Positions 32,175 through 41,122 of a stretch of 49,821 nt of DNA are shown piece by piece. The DNA comes from Pseudonocardia sp. GTDB taxonomy: Bacteria > Actinomycetota > Actinomycetes > Mycobacteriales > Pseudonocardiaceae. Below the pieces are notes generated by a model, which was not told the origin of the DNA, did no database searches, and saw only the letters and a program-made list of their open reading frames with translations. The position numbers and the translations under genes were made by a program. Numbering within the stretch: the stretch's first letter is position 1; the number at the start of each line of letters is the position of its first letter. The stretch spans positions 1 through 49,821 of the forward strand of contig JAFASX010000151.1 in the NCBI GenBank assembly GCA_019244295.1, given 5' to 3'.

Positions 32175-33347
32175 TCAGGCACGCGCCCGGAGCGCCTGCT
32201 CCAAGGGGCTCGCGACGAGCTCGATCTGCCACTGTCTGGCGCCGCCGGCTCGCAAGGCGTCGGTTAACGGGCCGTCCGGGGGGTGCCAGCACATCCGCCG
32301 GAGCAGATCGGGCTGCAGGATGTTCTCTACCGGCACCTGGTAGCGCTCGCTGAGCACGGTCGTCGCGGCTCGCGCGGCGGCCAGCCGGGCGGCGGCCTCT
32401 GGTTTACGGTCGGCCCATCGATTCACCGGCGGCGGCCCGTCCGACGGAAGGGTCATCGGCGGCAACGCCGAGGTGGGCAGTGCGCTGGCGCGGCGCAAGG
32501 CTGACCACCAGTAGTCCGCGAGCCGACGTTGGGCACGGCCCCGAAATACCGGCAGCGCGATGAGCTCCTCCTCCGAGGAAGGCGCCGCCACGGCGGCCTC
32601 GATGATCGCGGAATCGGGCAGCACCCTCCCTGGCGCGATGTCGCGGTGGCTGGCCAGCTCATCTCTGGTCTGCCACAACTCGCGCACCGCCGCCAGCTGC
32701 CGAGGACGGCGAACCCGGTGGATCCCCGAGGTGCGTCGCCACGGGTCAGCCTGCGGCGACGGGCTGGGCGCGGTACGGATCGCCTCGAACTCTTGGGCCG
32801 CCCACTCCCGCTTGCCTTGCTCGACCAGCAGCTCCTCGAGCGCGTCGCGCAGCTCGATGAGGACCTCGACGTCCAAGGCCGCGTAGACCAGCCAGGTTTC
32901 CGGTAAGGGCCGGCGCGACCAGTCGGCCGCCCCGTGTCCTTTCTCCAGGCTCAGCCCGAGTAACCGCTCCACCAGCGAACCCAGCCCCACCCTCGGCAAA
33001 CCCGCGAGCCGGCCGGCTAACTCGGTGTCGAACAGCGTGGCCGGCCGCAGACCCAACTCAGCCAGGCACGGGAGGTCCTGGGAGGCCGAGTGCAGCACCC
33101 ACTCCGGTCCATCGAGCGCTTCGGCCAAGGCTCGGAACTGGCCACTGAGCGGGATCGGGTCGAGCAGCGCGGTGCCGGCACCGGCTCGGCGCAGCTGCAC
33201 GAGGTAAGCCCGCGCCCCGTACCGGAACCCCGAGGCGCGCTCGGTGTCCACCGCGACCGGTCCGCTGCCGGCCGCGACCCGCGTGACGAGGTTGTTCAGG
33301 GTATCCGGGCGGTTGACCACCTCAGGCAGGCCATCGGCCGGCGCCAA
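32175..33347 (-). CDS. Ribonuclease D (DEDD exonuclease with HRDC domain)
   Basis: A protein of at least 390 residues trimming RNA 3' ends. The exonuclease domain has VAVDTERASGFRY (DxE), WVLHSASQDLPCLAELG, LFDTELAGRL and YAALDVEVLIELRDAL (YxxxD), the four acidic residues of the DEDD site. HRDC follows (LWQTRDELASHRDIAPGRVLPDSAI). The TTG at 33347 is the first in-frame start, yet the reading frame stays open upstream with VPLLAPADGLPEV, and the PLLAP part looks like homologues, so the true start may be non-standard and further upstream. The stop is close to the convergent kinase gene. Confidence 0.88.
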   Translation of the reverse strand: MAPADGLPEVVNRPDTLNNLVTRVAAGSGPVAVDTERASGFRYGARAYLVQLRRAGAGTALLDPIPLSGQFRALAEALDGPEWVLHSASQDLPCLAELGLRPATLFDTELAGRLAGLPRVGLGSLVERLLGLSLEKGHGAADWSRRPLPETWLVYAALDVEVLIELRDALEELLVEQGKREWAAQEFEAIRTAPSPSPQADPWRRTSGIHRVRRPRQLAAVRELWQTRDELASHRDIAPGRVLPDSAIIEAAVAAPSSEEELIALPVFRGRAQRRLADYWWSALRRASALPTSALPPMTLPSDGPPPVNRWADRKPEAAARLAAARAATTVLSERYQVPVENILQPDLLRRMCWHPPDGPLTDALRAGGARQWQIELVASPLEQALRARA

Positions 33348-33502
33348 CAGGGGAACTGGTGCCCGGCTCGCCTCGGCGCCGGCCGCCGCGGCGTCAACCG
33401 GGCGCGTGGATGCGTCCGGCGGCCGCGCCGCGGCGCGCGACGCCGTAGCGTCGCGCCGGCCGTGCTCGCCGCAGGGCGAGGTGGGGGTCGGGGTCAGCGG
33501 GC

Positions 33503-34225
33503 TCAGCGGATGACCCCGGCCCGCATCGCCAACGCCACCATCTGTGCTCGGTCCCCGGTCCCGAGCTTGCGCCCGATCCGGGACAGATGGCTCTTGACGG
33601 TGAGGGCGGAGAGGCTCAGCGCCTCGCCGATCTCCTTGTTGGACTGCCCGTCGGCGACCAGCTGCAGGACCTCGACCTCGCGTGCCGAGAGCTCGCGCGG
33701 CGTGTTGTCCGTGCCGGGCACCCGGCTGCCGGTCGCCAGCAGCGGAGCAACGGTCGGATCGGCGTACACACCGCCATCGAGCACACGCTTGACCCCGTCG
33801 GTGACGACCGCCGCCGACGCCGACTTCAGCAGGTACGCCTGCGCTCCGGCCTGGAAGGCCGACCGCACGGCGTATGGATCATCGGATGACGCCAGCACCA
33901 CCAGCCGGTTCCAGCCTTGGGCCCGCAGCTCGGTGACGAGATCTAGACCGCTGCCGTCAGGCAGCCCCAGATCGAGTACCGCGAGATCACATGGACCGCT
34001 AGCCTGGGCCCTGGCCCTAGCCTCGGCCACCGAGGCGGCTTCGTGGACCGTGCCGGCTCCCATGGTGCGTAGCCGTGCCGCGATCGCTTCCCGCAACAAC
34101 GGGTGATCGTCGACGACGAGAACTGAGAACAGCTCTTCCCTAGGGTGCGGCACCATAGCAGGCGGCGGCACCGAGCTCGTGCCGAGTGGTGTGCGTACAG
34201 GCGTGCCTTGGCCAATTACAGCCAC
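33503..34225 (-). CDS. NarL/LuxR-type response regulator
   Basis: A 240-residue regulator. Receiver domain with VLVVDDHPLLREAIAARL, phosphoacceptor LAVLDLGLPDGSGLD, VVLASSDDPYAVRSAFQAGAQAYLLKSAS; output helix-turn-helix ELSAREVEVLQLVADGQSNKEIGEALSLSALTVKSHLSRIGRKL. GTG 34225 has GGGAGGT 6-7 nt upstream. No kinase is adjacent; it is an orphan located between DUF3000 and RNase D. Its stop is 155 bp from the first RNase D start codon, and the intervening DNA keeps the RNase D frame open. Confidence 0.9.
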   Translation of the reverse strand: MAVIGQGTPVRTPLGTSSVPPPAMVPHPREELFSVLVVDDHPLLREAIAARLRTMGAGTVHEAASVAEARARAQASGPCDLAVLDLGLPDGSGLDLVTELRAQGWNRLVVLASSDDPYAVRSAFQAGAQAYLLKSASAAVVTDGVKRVLDGGVYADPTVAPLLATGSRVPGTDNTPRELSAREVEVLQLVADGQSNKEIGEALSLSALTVKSHLSRIGRKLGTGDRAQMVALAMRAGVIR

Positions 34226-34493
34226 GTCACTACCTCCCTGGAGTCGGTCGTGCCCCCCGACCGGCACCGGGACCTCGTCCATTTGGCTATGCGGCCGCGT
34301 GTCCGAGGAGGTGTCGTGGACGCAGGGTAGCCCCCAAGCGGCCTAACCGCGGAGGATTTGGCGGAAGATTTTCTTCCGGTATCCACGTGGCTGGTCGACT
34401 TGGATCACTCCTTCAGTCGATCAGTTAACTGCATAGAGTGATATTCGTCCAGATCGTCCCTCTTCGATCCTGTGGGGAGCACGACGTCCAAGA
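34226..34493. other. 268-bp gap with a hairpin
   Basis: No gene seen. It is less GC-rich than its surroundings in 34351-34500. A hairpin CGGAAGA-TTT-TCTTCCG (34362-34378) probably terminates transcription coming from DUF3000. Confidence 0.5.
34362..34378. terminator. Hairpin between DUF3000 and the NarL-type regulator
   Basis: Arms of 7 bp (CGGAAGA / TCTTCCG) around TTT, in the gap between two minus-strand genes. Confidence 0.55.
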
Positions 34494-35066
34494 TCAATAG
34501 TGACGATCCGTCATCGAAGATACGCCCACCTCTGGTAACCCGATCGCGTGGGTCAGCAGCAGATAGAAGACCTCCGCGTGCCGACCGAACTCGAAATCGG
34601 TCGGTGTCCAGGAGGCGCGCAGTTCCACGTCGTCGCCGCGGGTCGGACCGGCTATCTCGCCGAACCGCGCAGAGCTGGTCCGGGTCACGGTGCCGCCGAG
34701 TGCCGCGTATCCCGCCGCGCAATGCTCAAGGGCATCGGTGAGCCAGGACCAGCTGACCTCGAGCAGCAGCGGGTCCTCGGCCTGTTCGGGGTCCAGCGGG
34801 GCGCGCAAGTAGCTGACGATCCGGAACGTCCCGCGCCAGGTGGCGTGGGCCGTTGGGTCGTGCAACAGCACGAGTCGGCCAGTCACATCGACCGGAAGTC
34901 CGCCGGCGACTAAGGCATCAGCTACATCGTCAGCTAGCTCGACACCGAGGGCGAAACTATGCGGCGCCAGCCGGCGTGGCGGGTCGATGTCCACCAGTCG
35001 CAGCTCAGCGCGCGGCCGCACAGCAAGCAGCGCATCCACTGCCTGGTGGAAAGTGGGTGGGCTCAC
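34494..35066 (-). CDS. DUF3000 protein
   Basis: A 190-residue soluble protein of DUF3000, conserved in actinobacteria upstream of hemE. Conserved stretches are FHQAVDALLAVRPRAELRL, DIDPPRRLAPHSFALGVEL, GRLVLLHDPTAHATWRGTFRIVSYLRA, LLLEVSWSWLTDALE and GRHAEVFYLLLTHA. GTG 35066 is chosen because a -10-like TACCCT (complement of 35073-35078) ends 6 nt before it. Function unknown. It is divergent from hemE. Confidence 0.88.
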   Translation of the reverse strand: MSPPTFHQAVDALLAVRPRAELRLVDIDPPRRLAPHSFALGVELADDVADALVAGGLPVDVTGRLVLLHDPTAHATWRGTFRIVSYLRAPLDPEQAEDPLLLEVSWSWLTDALEHCAAGYAALGGTVTRTSSARFGEIAGPTRGDDVELRASWTPTDFEFGRHAEVFYLLLTHAIGLPEVGVSSMTDRHY

Positions 35067-35139
35067 TAACTGAGGGTATGCGCGCGGAGGACCCCGCAGC
35101 ACTCAGGCGCGCCGCGTCTCCTGCAAGGATAGCGAAATT

Positions 35140-36291
35140 ATGTCCAAGTCTGCCGCGCCCGATATCGGCGCCGTCAGCCACCCCGGTATGCCGCCCCGGG
35201 AGGCGGTGGGGACGCTATTGCCTGGTCTCCGGCACGGATCGGGCCGGGGACCACGCCGAGACCTTGCCGGCGCGCCCTTCCTGGCGGCTGTCCGGGGTGC
35301 CAGTCCTTCTCGGCGGCCGGTCTGGTTCATGCGCCAAGCTGGCCGATCCCTGCCCGAATACCGGGCGTTGCGGCGCGACAACGCGATGCTGACCGCTTGC
35401 CAGACGCCCGAGCTGGTCTGCGAGATCACTCTGCAGCCGGTGCGTCGGCATGGCGTGGATGCGGCGATCCTGTTCAGCGACATCGTGGTTCCGTTGCATG
35501 CGGCCGGCATAGGGGTAGACATCGTGCCCGGTACCGGCCCCGTGGTCGCACGGCCGGTGCGGACCGCCGCCGATGTCGCGGCCTTGCCGGATCTGGCGCC
35601 GGACGCGGTCGCCCCGGTCGCCGAGGCTATCCGGCTGCTGCTGGCCGAGCTGGGCTCCGGCGCTACCGGAACGCCGCTGATCGGCTTTGCCGGCGCGCCG
35701 TTCACCCTCGCCTCCTACCTGGTTGAGGGCGGACCCAGCCGCAACCACGAGCGCACTAAGGCCCTGATGCACTCCGACCCGCCCACCTGGCACGCGCTGC
35801 TGGGGCATCTGGCGGACATCACCCTCACCTTCCTGCGCGCGCAGGTGGCGGCCGGGGTGGACGCGGTGCAGCTGTTCGACTCCTGGGCTGGCGCGCTGTC
35901 CGAACGGGACTACCGCCGGTTCGTGCTGCCACATTCGGTGGCGGTGCTATCGGGGTTGGCCGACACCGGGGTGCCCCGGATTCACTTCGGGGTCGGCACT
36001 GGTGAATTGCTAGCCTCAATGGGGGAAGCTGGAGCCGACATGGTCGGAATTGACTGGCGAGTGTCGTTGAGCGAGGCGAGCCGCCGGATCGGGCCGGACA
36101 AGGCGGTGCAGGGTAATCTTGACCCGGCGGTGCTCTTCGCCGGTTGGGACGTAGTGGAGGCCGAGGTGCGCCGGATCATCGCCGAGGGTCGGGCCGCGCC
36201 GGGGCATGTGATGAATCTCGGTCACGGTGTGCTTCCGGAGACCGACCCGGATGTGCTGACTCGGGTGGTGGATTTGGTGCATTCCCTGTGA
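35140..36291 (+). CDS. hemE: Uroporphyrinogen decarboxylase
   Basis: A 383-residue cytosolic enzyme removing four carboxyl groups from uroporphyrinogen III to give coproporphyrinogen III. Hallmarks: [19 protein letters not shown] with the substrate-binding arginines, [20 protein letters not shown] with the catalytic Asp, [37 protein letters not shown] and [15 protein letters not shown]. The N-terminal about 45 residues are an extra low-complexity extension. First gene of the heme operon; its stop overlaps the next start (GTGA). Confidence 0.96.
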   Translation: MSKSAAPDIGAVSHPGMPPREAVGTLLPGLRHGSGRGPRRDLAGAPFLAAVRGASPSRRPVWFMRQAGRSLPEYRALRRDNAMLTACQTPELVCEITLQPVRRHGVDAAILFSDIVVPLHAAGIGVDIVPGTGPVVARPVRTAADVAALPDLAPDAVAPVAEAIRLLLAELGSGATGTPLIGFAGAPFTLASYLVEGGPSRNHERTKALMHSDPPTWHALLGHLADITLTFLRAQVAAGVDAVQLFDSWAGALSERDYRRFVLPHSVAVLSGLADTGVPRIHFGVGTGELLASMGEAGADMVGIDWRVSLSEASRRIGPDKAVQGNLDPAVLFAGWDVVEAEVRRIIAEGRAAPGHVMNLGHGVLPETDPDVLTRVVDLVHSL

Positions 36292-37793
36292 CGGGGTGGT
36301 CGTTCGACAGAGGTCACCGTTTCGACAACGGCCACAGCGGGGGCGCGCACGTCGCCGTCGTAGGTGCTGGCATCTCCGGGCTGGCTGGCGCGCACCGGCT
36401 GCGTACGCTGCTAGGTCCCGCCGCCCGGATCACCGTGTTCGACCGCGCTGACCGGATTGGCGGAGCGTTGCGTACCGTTGAGCTGGCTGGCCAGCCGATG
36501 GATGTTGGGGCTGAGGCGTTCATGGCCCGCCGTCCCGAGGTGCCCGCGCTGCTTGCCGAGCTGGGTCTGACGGACCGGGCGGTGTCTCCGTCTCCGGCTA
36601 CTCCGACGATCCGGGCGGCTGGACGCACTGTGCCTTTGCCGGCCGGCACCCTACTGGGTGTGCCGGGTAGTGCCGCCGAGCTGGACGGGCTGCTGCCGGC
36701 CGCTGCGCTGGCGCGGGTCGCGGGCGAGCGCGCGGTGCCGTTGCGCTGGGCCGCCGGTGGAGATCGGGCGCTTGGCAAGCTGCTGAGGGAGCGTTTCGGG
36801 GACGAGGTCGCCGACTGGTTGGTCGAACCCCTGCTGGGTGGGGTGTACGCCGGTCGGGTCGACAGGCTCGGTACCCGGGCCTGCGTGCCGGGGCTGGCCG
36901 CCGCGCTGGACGCCGGCGCCGGCTCGCTCACCGAGGCCGTGGATCAGCTGCTGACCGCTCCCAGCGAGTCGGCGCCATGCGGGCCGTATGGGCCGGTATT
37001 CGGCGCGTTGCGCGGCGGCTACCAGGTGCTGCTCGACGCGCTGCGGGTGTCCGCTGACCCTGCGCCGCGGCTCGGACTGCCTGTGCGTGAGCTGGTCCGG
37101 CGTGTTAACGGCTGGTTGCTTGAGGTGGGTTCCGCTGGCGCGCCAGAGCGTGTCGAGGTTGATGCCGTGCTGCTGGCCGTGCCGGCGCCCGCGCTGCGCC
37201 GGCTGCTGGCTGGTGTGGCTCCAGCGGTGTCTCGGGTAGCCGGGGACGTGGAGCTCGCGTCCTCGGTGGTGGTCGCGCTGGCCTACCGGGCCGAGGACGT
37301 GGTGACGTTACCCGTCAGCTCAGGAGTACTCATCGCGGCCGACGAGCCGTTGGCCAGCAAAGCGGTCACGTACTGCTCACGCAAATGGCCGCATCTGTCG
37401 GCGGCGGCCACCGACGGGCTGGTTCGGCTGCGGGCTTCCCTGGGCCGGGCCGGGGGTGACCCCGACACGGCGGCCTTGCGGGTCTGCGACGACGAGCTGG
37501 CGACGCGGGTACGAGCTGACCTTGCCGCGCTAGCCGGGGTGACCGCCGGTCCGGTCGCGGCGCACGTTCAACGCTGGGGTGGCGGGTTGCCGCAGTACGG
37601 CGTCGGGCATGGGGCACGGGTAGCCGAGCTGGAACGCGCGGTTGGCGAGCTGCCTGGGTTGGAGGTGGCCGGGGCGATGTTGCACGGCGTCGGGGTGCCC
37701 GCGTGTATCGGCACCGCCCGGGCCGCCGCCGAACGGATCGCGGCTCACCTGGCGTGCCGACCTGCCCGTCTCAGTGGCAGCATGGCGATATGA
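36288..37793 (+). CDS. hemY: Coproporphyrinogen III oxidase, HemY/CgoX type
   Basis: A 501-residue FAD enzyme that oxidises coproporphyrinogen III to coproporphyrin III in the actinobacterial coproporphyrin-dependent pathway; older annotation calls it protoporphyrinogen oxidase. N-terminal dinucleotide motif [17 protein letters not shown], then DRIGGALRT and [14 protein letters not shown]. Further [28 protein letters not shown] and the C-terminal [19 protein letters not shown] as in the family. Start GTG 36288 overlaps the hemE stop, and the stop overlaps the chdC start, so the operon is tightly coupled. Its neighbour HemQ makes the coproporphyrin route the likely one. Confidence 0.93.
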   Translation: MTGWSFDRGHRFDNGHSGGAHVAVVGAGISGLAGAHRLRTLLGPAARITVFDRADRIGGALRTVELAGQPMDVGAEAFMARRPEVPALLAELGLTDRAVSPSPATPTIRAAGRTVPLPAGTLLGVPGSAAELDGLLPAAALARVAGERAVPLRWAAGGDRALGKLLRERFGDEVADWLVEPLLGGVYAGRVDRLGTRACVPGLAAALDAGAGSLTEAVDQLLTAPSESAPCGPYGPVFGALRGGYQVLLDALRVSADPAPRLGLPVRELVRRVNGWLLEVGSAGAPERVEVDAVLLAVPAPALRRLLAGVAPAVSRVAGDVELASSVVVALAYRAEDVVTLPVSSGVLIAADEPLASKAVTYCSRKWPHLSAAATDGLVRLRASLGRAGGDPDTAALRVCDDELATRVRADLAALAGVTAGPVAAHVQRWGGGLPQYGVGHGARVAELERAVGELPGLEVAGAMLHGVGVPACIGTARAAAERIAAHLACRPARLSGSMAI

Positions 37794-38485
37794 CTCGGCT
37801 CGACTACCACAAGCTCAACAGCATCATCCGGTACACCATGTGGTCGGTGTTCCAGGTCGAGCCGGGCCGGCTCAACGATCGGCGGGACCACGCGGCCGGC
37901 GAGGCCGCCGAGTTCATCAAGAAGCTCGAGGACGCCGACGTCGTCGTGCGCGGGGTGTACGACCTGGCCGGCCTGCGGGCTGATGCCGACTACATGCTGT
38001 GGTGGCACGCCGCTGAGATCGAACCACTGCAGGCCGCGTATGCCGCGCTGCGCCGGGAAACCGCGCTCGGGCGGGCCAGCGTCCCGGTGTGGAGCCAGGT
38101 CGCGCTGCACCGCCCGGCGGAGTTCAACAAGAGTCACATACCGGCGTTCCTGGCCGGCGAAGAGCCGCGCAAGTACCTGTGCGTCTACCCGTTCGTGCGC
38201 TCCTACGAGTGGTACCTACTGCCGGATGAGGAGCGGCGGGCCATGCTTGCCCAGCATGGCCAGCAGGCCAGGGACTACCCCGACGTGCGGGCGAACACGG
38301 TGGCCAGCTTCGCGCTGGGGGACTACGAGTGGATCCTGGCGTTCGAGGCCGACGAACTGCACCGGATCGTCGACCTCATGCGTCACCTGCGTGCCAGCGA
38401 TGCCCGCCGGCACGTCCGCCAGGAGGTGCCGTTCTACACTGGCCCGCGCCGCGACATCGCCGACCTAGTGGCCACCCTGCCCTAG
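37790..38485 (+). CDS. hemQ: Coproheme decarboxylase (HemQ/ChdC)
   Basis: A 231-residue enzyme of the chlorite-dismutase-like fold that converts coproheme to heme b with hydrogen peroxide. Family marks: [65 protein letters not shown] with the catalytic Tyr region, [20 protein letters not shown] with the proximal His region, and [12 protein letters not shown]. Start overlaps the preceding stop (ATGA). The ferrochelatase needed between the two steps is not in the window. Confidence 0.95.
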   Translation: MTRLDYHKLNSIIRYTMWSVFQVEPGRLNDRRDHAAGEAAEFIKKLEDADVVVRGVYDLAGLRADADYMLWWHAAEIEPLQAAYAALRRETALGRASVPVWSQVALHRPAEFNKSHIPAFLAGEEPRKYLCVYPFVRSYEWYLLPDEERRAMLAQHGQQARDYPDVRANTVASFALGDYEWILAFEADELHRIVDLMRHLRASDARRHVRQEVPFYTGPRRDIADLVATLP

Positions 38486-38544
38486 ACGCCCTAAACGGGC
38501 TCGCTGCTTCGCTCGCCAGCGTGCGCGGCGGGTCAGCCAGGGGT

Positions 38545-38988
38545 TCAGCCGCTTGACTCCGGGTGATCGGGCTCCAGGGTCAGCGAGATCGAGTTGATGC
38601 AGTAACGCAGGTCGGTCGGGGTGTCGTAGCCCTCGCCGGTGAACACGTGACCGAGGTGGCTGTGGCAGGTGGCGCACAGTACCTCGGTGCGCGTCATGCC
38701 AAGGCCGCGGTCGGTGCGCTCGATCACCGCGTCGCCGGCCATCGGGGTGAAGAACGACGGCCAGCCGCAGTGCGAGTCGAACTTGGTCTCGCTGCGGAAC
38801 AGCTCGGCGCCGCAGGCACGGCAGCGATATACGCCCACGGTCTTGGTGTTGGTGTACTCGCCGGTGAACGGGCGCTCGGTATCAGCCTCCCGCAGGACGT
38901 GGTACTCAGCGGGGCTGAGCTGCTCACGCCATTCCTGCTCCGATTTGACGACCTTCGCCGGCTCGCCGGTCACTGGTTTCATGCACAT
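38545..38988 (-). CDS. msrB: Peptide methionine-R-sulfoxide reductase
   Basis: A 147-residue cytosolic repair enzyme reducing methionine-R-sulfoxide in proteins. It has two zinc CxxC pairs (CRACG and CATCH), [19 protein letters not shown] and the catalytic Cys in RYCINSISL near residue 133. Start ATG 38988 (MCMKP) or ATG 38982; a TATAGC box is just upstream. Convergent with hemQ. Thioredoxin is the usual reductant. Confidence 0.94.
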   Translation of the reverse strand: MCMKPVTGEPAKVVKSEQEWREQLSPAEYHVLREADTERPFTGEYTNTKTVGVYRCRACGAELFRSETKFDSHCGWPSFFTPMAGDAVIERTDRGLGMTRTEVLCATCHSHLGHVFTGEGYDTPTDLRYCINSISLTLEPDHPESSG

Positions 38989-39107
38989 CACGCTATACGC
39001 CGCGCGGTTGGGCCGCTGATAACCAGGTAGTGACGCCAGATCGACGGGCCGAACTCCGGGGACTCGGCGGGATCGCGGCGGGATCGCGGCGGGTCATGCC
39101 CCCACGG

Positions 39108-39113
39108 TAGCGT
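39108..39113 (+). promoter_or_regulatory. -10 box TAGCGT of the LigD-type polymerase gene
   Basis: TAGCGT ends 7 nt before GTG 39121, without a ribosome site, consistent with a leaderless start. Confidence 0.45.
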
Positions 39114-39120
39114 CGCGTCC

Positions 39121-40158
39121 GTGAGTCCGAGCCGCTCGCCAGCTGAGGAGCTCACCGTGCCCGGACCGTACGGCGAGCGCACGGTCCGGCTCTCCAACCC
39201 AGACAAGGTGTTTTTCCCGGCGCTCGGCATCACCAAGCGGGATGTCGCGCGGTACTACCTGTCGGTGGCCGAGCCTATGCTTCGGGTGCTGCTGGACCGC
39301 CCGACTAACCTCAAGCGCTACCCCGACGGAGTAGACGGTAAGTCGTTCTTCGCCAAGCGGGTGCCCAAGGGCGCGCCGCCCTACCTACGGCCGGTCACCG
39401 TGACCTTTCCGAGTGGGCGCACGGCCGAGTCGGTGGCGCCTACCGAGCCGGCGGTCATTATCTGGGCGGCGAACCTGGGCACGCTGGACTTCCACCCGTG
39501 GCCGGTGCGCCGCGCCGACCCGGACCGTCCCGACGAGCTGTGCATCGACCTCGATCCGCAGCCGGGCACTGAGTTCGCCGACGCCGTGCGGGTGGCGGCG
39601 GTGCTGCGGGAGGTACTTGAATCCGCCGGCCTGATCGGCTGGCCCAAAACCTCCGGTGGGCGAGGGGTGCATGTATTCGCCCGGATCCGCCCCGAGTGGT
39701 CGTTCATCGAGGTGCGTCGCGCGGTGATCGCGATCGCCCGCCGGGTTGTCGACCGGGTACCTCAACGGGCGACGGTCGCGTGGTGGAAGGAGAAACGCGG
39801 CGAACGGGTGTTCCTGGACTACAACCAGGCCGCCCGGGATCGCACCGTCGCGTCGGCCTGGTCGGTGCGCGGGTTGCCGTCTGCCACCGTGTCCATGCCG
39901 GTGACCTGGGCGGAGCTACCGTCGGTGCGTCCGGAGGACTTCGATCTGCGCACCGTACCGGGGCTGCTGGCCAAGCACGGTGACCCGCATCTCGGGATGG
40001 ACGAAGCGGTTGGTGGGCTGGAGATGGCGTTGGAGTGGTTCGCCGCCGATGAGCGGGACCGTGGCCTTGGGGACCTGCCGTACCCGCCGGAGTACCCCAA
40101 GATGCCGGGCGAGCCGTTGCGCGTACAGCCTTCCCGTGCTAGGCGATCTACCAGCTGA
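39121..40158 (+). CDS. Stand-alone LigD-type polymerase/primase domain protein
   Basis: A 345-residue protein equal to the polymerase (PolDom, archaeo-eukaryotic primase fold) part of LigD, used for gap filling in non-homologous end joining and other repair. Marks: LSNPDKVFFPALGITKRDVA, SFFAKRVPKGAPPYL, NLGTLDFHPWP, the catalytic Asp pair in LCIDLDPQPGT, TSGGRGVHVFARI and EKRGERVFLDYNQAARDRT. No ligase or nuclease domain is fused and no Ku gene lies in the window. Similar free PolDom proteins occur in mycobacteria (PolD1/PolD2). Confidence 0.92.
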   Translation: MSPSRSPAEELTVPGPYGERTVRLSNPDKVFFPALGITKRDVARYYLSVAEPMLRVLLDRPTNLKRYPDGVDGKSFFAKRVPKGAPPYLRPVTVTFPSGRTAESVAPTEPAVIIWAANLGTLDFHPWPVRRADPDRPDELCIDLDPQPGTEFADAVRVAAVLREVLESAGLIGWPKTSGGRGVHVFARIRPEWSFIEVRRAVIAIARRVVDRVPQRATVAWWKEKRGERVFLDYNQAARDRTVASAWSVRGLPSATVSMPVTWAELPSVRPEDFDLRTVPGLLAKHGDPHLGMDEAVGGLEMALEWFAADERDRGLGDLPYPPEYPKMPGEPLRVQPSRARRSTS

Positions 40159-40299
40159 AATGCGCGATCAGGGAATTGATGGATGTCTGTCATCAACGAA
40201 CCGACGCACCCTGTTGCCGGCCACGCCACCCAACAATAGAGCTGGTTCGCCCCCAAGCCGGGACCCTGACGGTCTGACCGCCGGTCTCGCGCAAACGTT

Positions 40300-40662
40300 T
40301 CATCGGGCTGTCGCCAACACTTTAGTCAGGGCCGTCGCGCAGAGCTCGGCTTTGGGGATAAATCCTCGTACGTCGCTTTGGTCAAGTCGACATCCGTAAT
40401 CGCGCGCATCCCGGCTGGAGATGAGCACGATCTTCAATTCTGGAGATTCTTTTATCAGTTGCTGGCTAACGTCGAAGCCATCACGATCGGGCAGCTGGAT
40501 ATCCAATAACACCAGCTCGGGTTTCAGCACGCCCAGCGCGGCAATGGCGGAAGCTCCGTCGGACGCCTCGCCCACCACGACATAGTCGTCGGCCCCTAAC
40601 ACCTTCCGGGCCAACGACCGGAATCCGGCGTGATCATCGACGATCAAGACGCTGACGCTCAC
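40300..40662 (-). CDS. Orphan single-domain response regulator
   Basis: A 120-residue receiver-only (CheY-like) protein: VLIVDDHAGFRSLARKVLG, phosphoacceptor LVLLDIQLPDRDGFDV, IVLISSRDARDYG and the conserved Lys in GFIPKAELCATAL. There is no output domain, so it may act by protein contact or phosphotransfer. GTG 40662 is the start (AAAGG 10 nt upstream); TTG 40680 is an alternative. The receiver is closest in style to NarL-type regulators and may have lost its DNA-binding part. It lies at the left edge of the accessory island with the MASE1 kinase. Confidence 0.85.
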   Translation of the reverse strand: MSVSVLIVDDHAGFRSLARKVLGADDYVVVGEASDGASAIAALGVLKPELVLLDIQLPDRDGFDVSQQLIKESPELKIVLISSRDARDYGCRLDQSDVRGFIPKAELCATALTKVLATAR

Positions 40663-40988
40663 CTCATCACAGCCTTTCAAGGTCTATCAAGCAGACCGTC
40701 TTCGCCGCGGCCGACGGAGTCGCTGACCTTGGGATACAAGCTAACGGAAGCGGACTCGTTAGTCACCGGGTCGAGCCCTGGACTGTGCTAAGGGTTATCC
40801 CTGAAGCGCCCTTGCGTCCGGCCAATTGTGAGTCCAATCACGACGGCAATTTTTCTATTAACCATTAGCGCATGCCGAGACGACAAGCCGTCATACCGAC
40901 GGTTTCTCTCAGTCGAATTACTTATTTAATTCGGACCCATACGGCGATATTGCCGCCCGGGGCCGGCGATGCGCGCGGTATACGAGGA

Positions 40989-41001
40989 CCCCCGTCGGGG
41001 G
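40989..41001. terminator. Short GC hairpin downstream of the ferritin-like gene
   Basis: CCCCC and GGGGG flank GTC. It lies downstream of the minus-strand operon that ends at 41123. Confidence 0.5.
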
Positions 41002-41022
41002 CTGACCGCCACGCTGAAATGG

Positions 41023-41084
41023 TGATCAACAGCACGTCATGGTGGTTGCGGCTTGGTCAAAGCAGCGTGATGTACTGTTGATCA
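41023..41084. terminator. Long-loop inverted repeat downstream of the ferritin-like gene
   Basis: TGATCAACAG (41023-41032) and CTGTTGATCA (41075-41084) are exact reverse complements separated by 42 nt. Position after the operon stop suggests a transcript-end structure; a regulator site is also possible. Confidence 0.45.
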
Positions 41085-41122
41085 TCGGTAGTTTGAACGA
41101 CACGGGCTCGCATCGTGAATGT

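Larger units (their letters stand above)
40663..41122. other. 460-bp AT-richer intergenic region
   Basis: No coding frame with protein-like composition is seen. The stretch around 40830-40960 is clearly poorer in G+C than the window average (TTTTTCTATTAACCATT, TTACTTATTTAATTC). It holds the promoter of the orphan receiver and, towards 41000, hairpins that probably end the ferritin-like operon. Confidence 0.6.

Noticed and set aside
40765..40800. T-loop-like GGGTCGAGCCC suggesting a tRNA
   Set aside because: No acceptor stem, anticodon arm or D-arm can be drawn around it.
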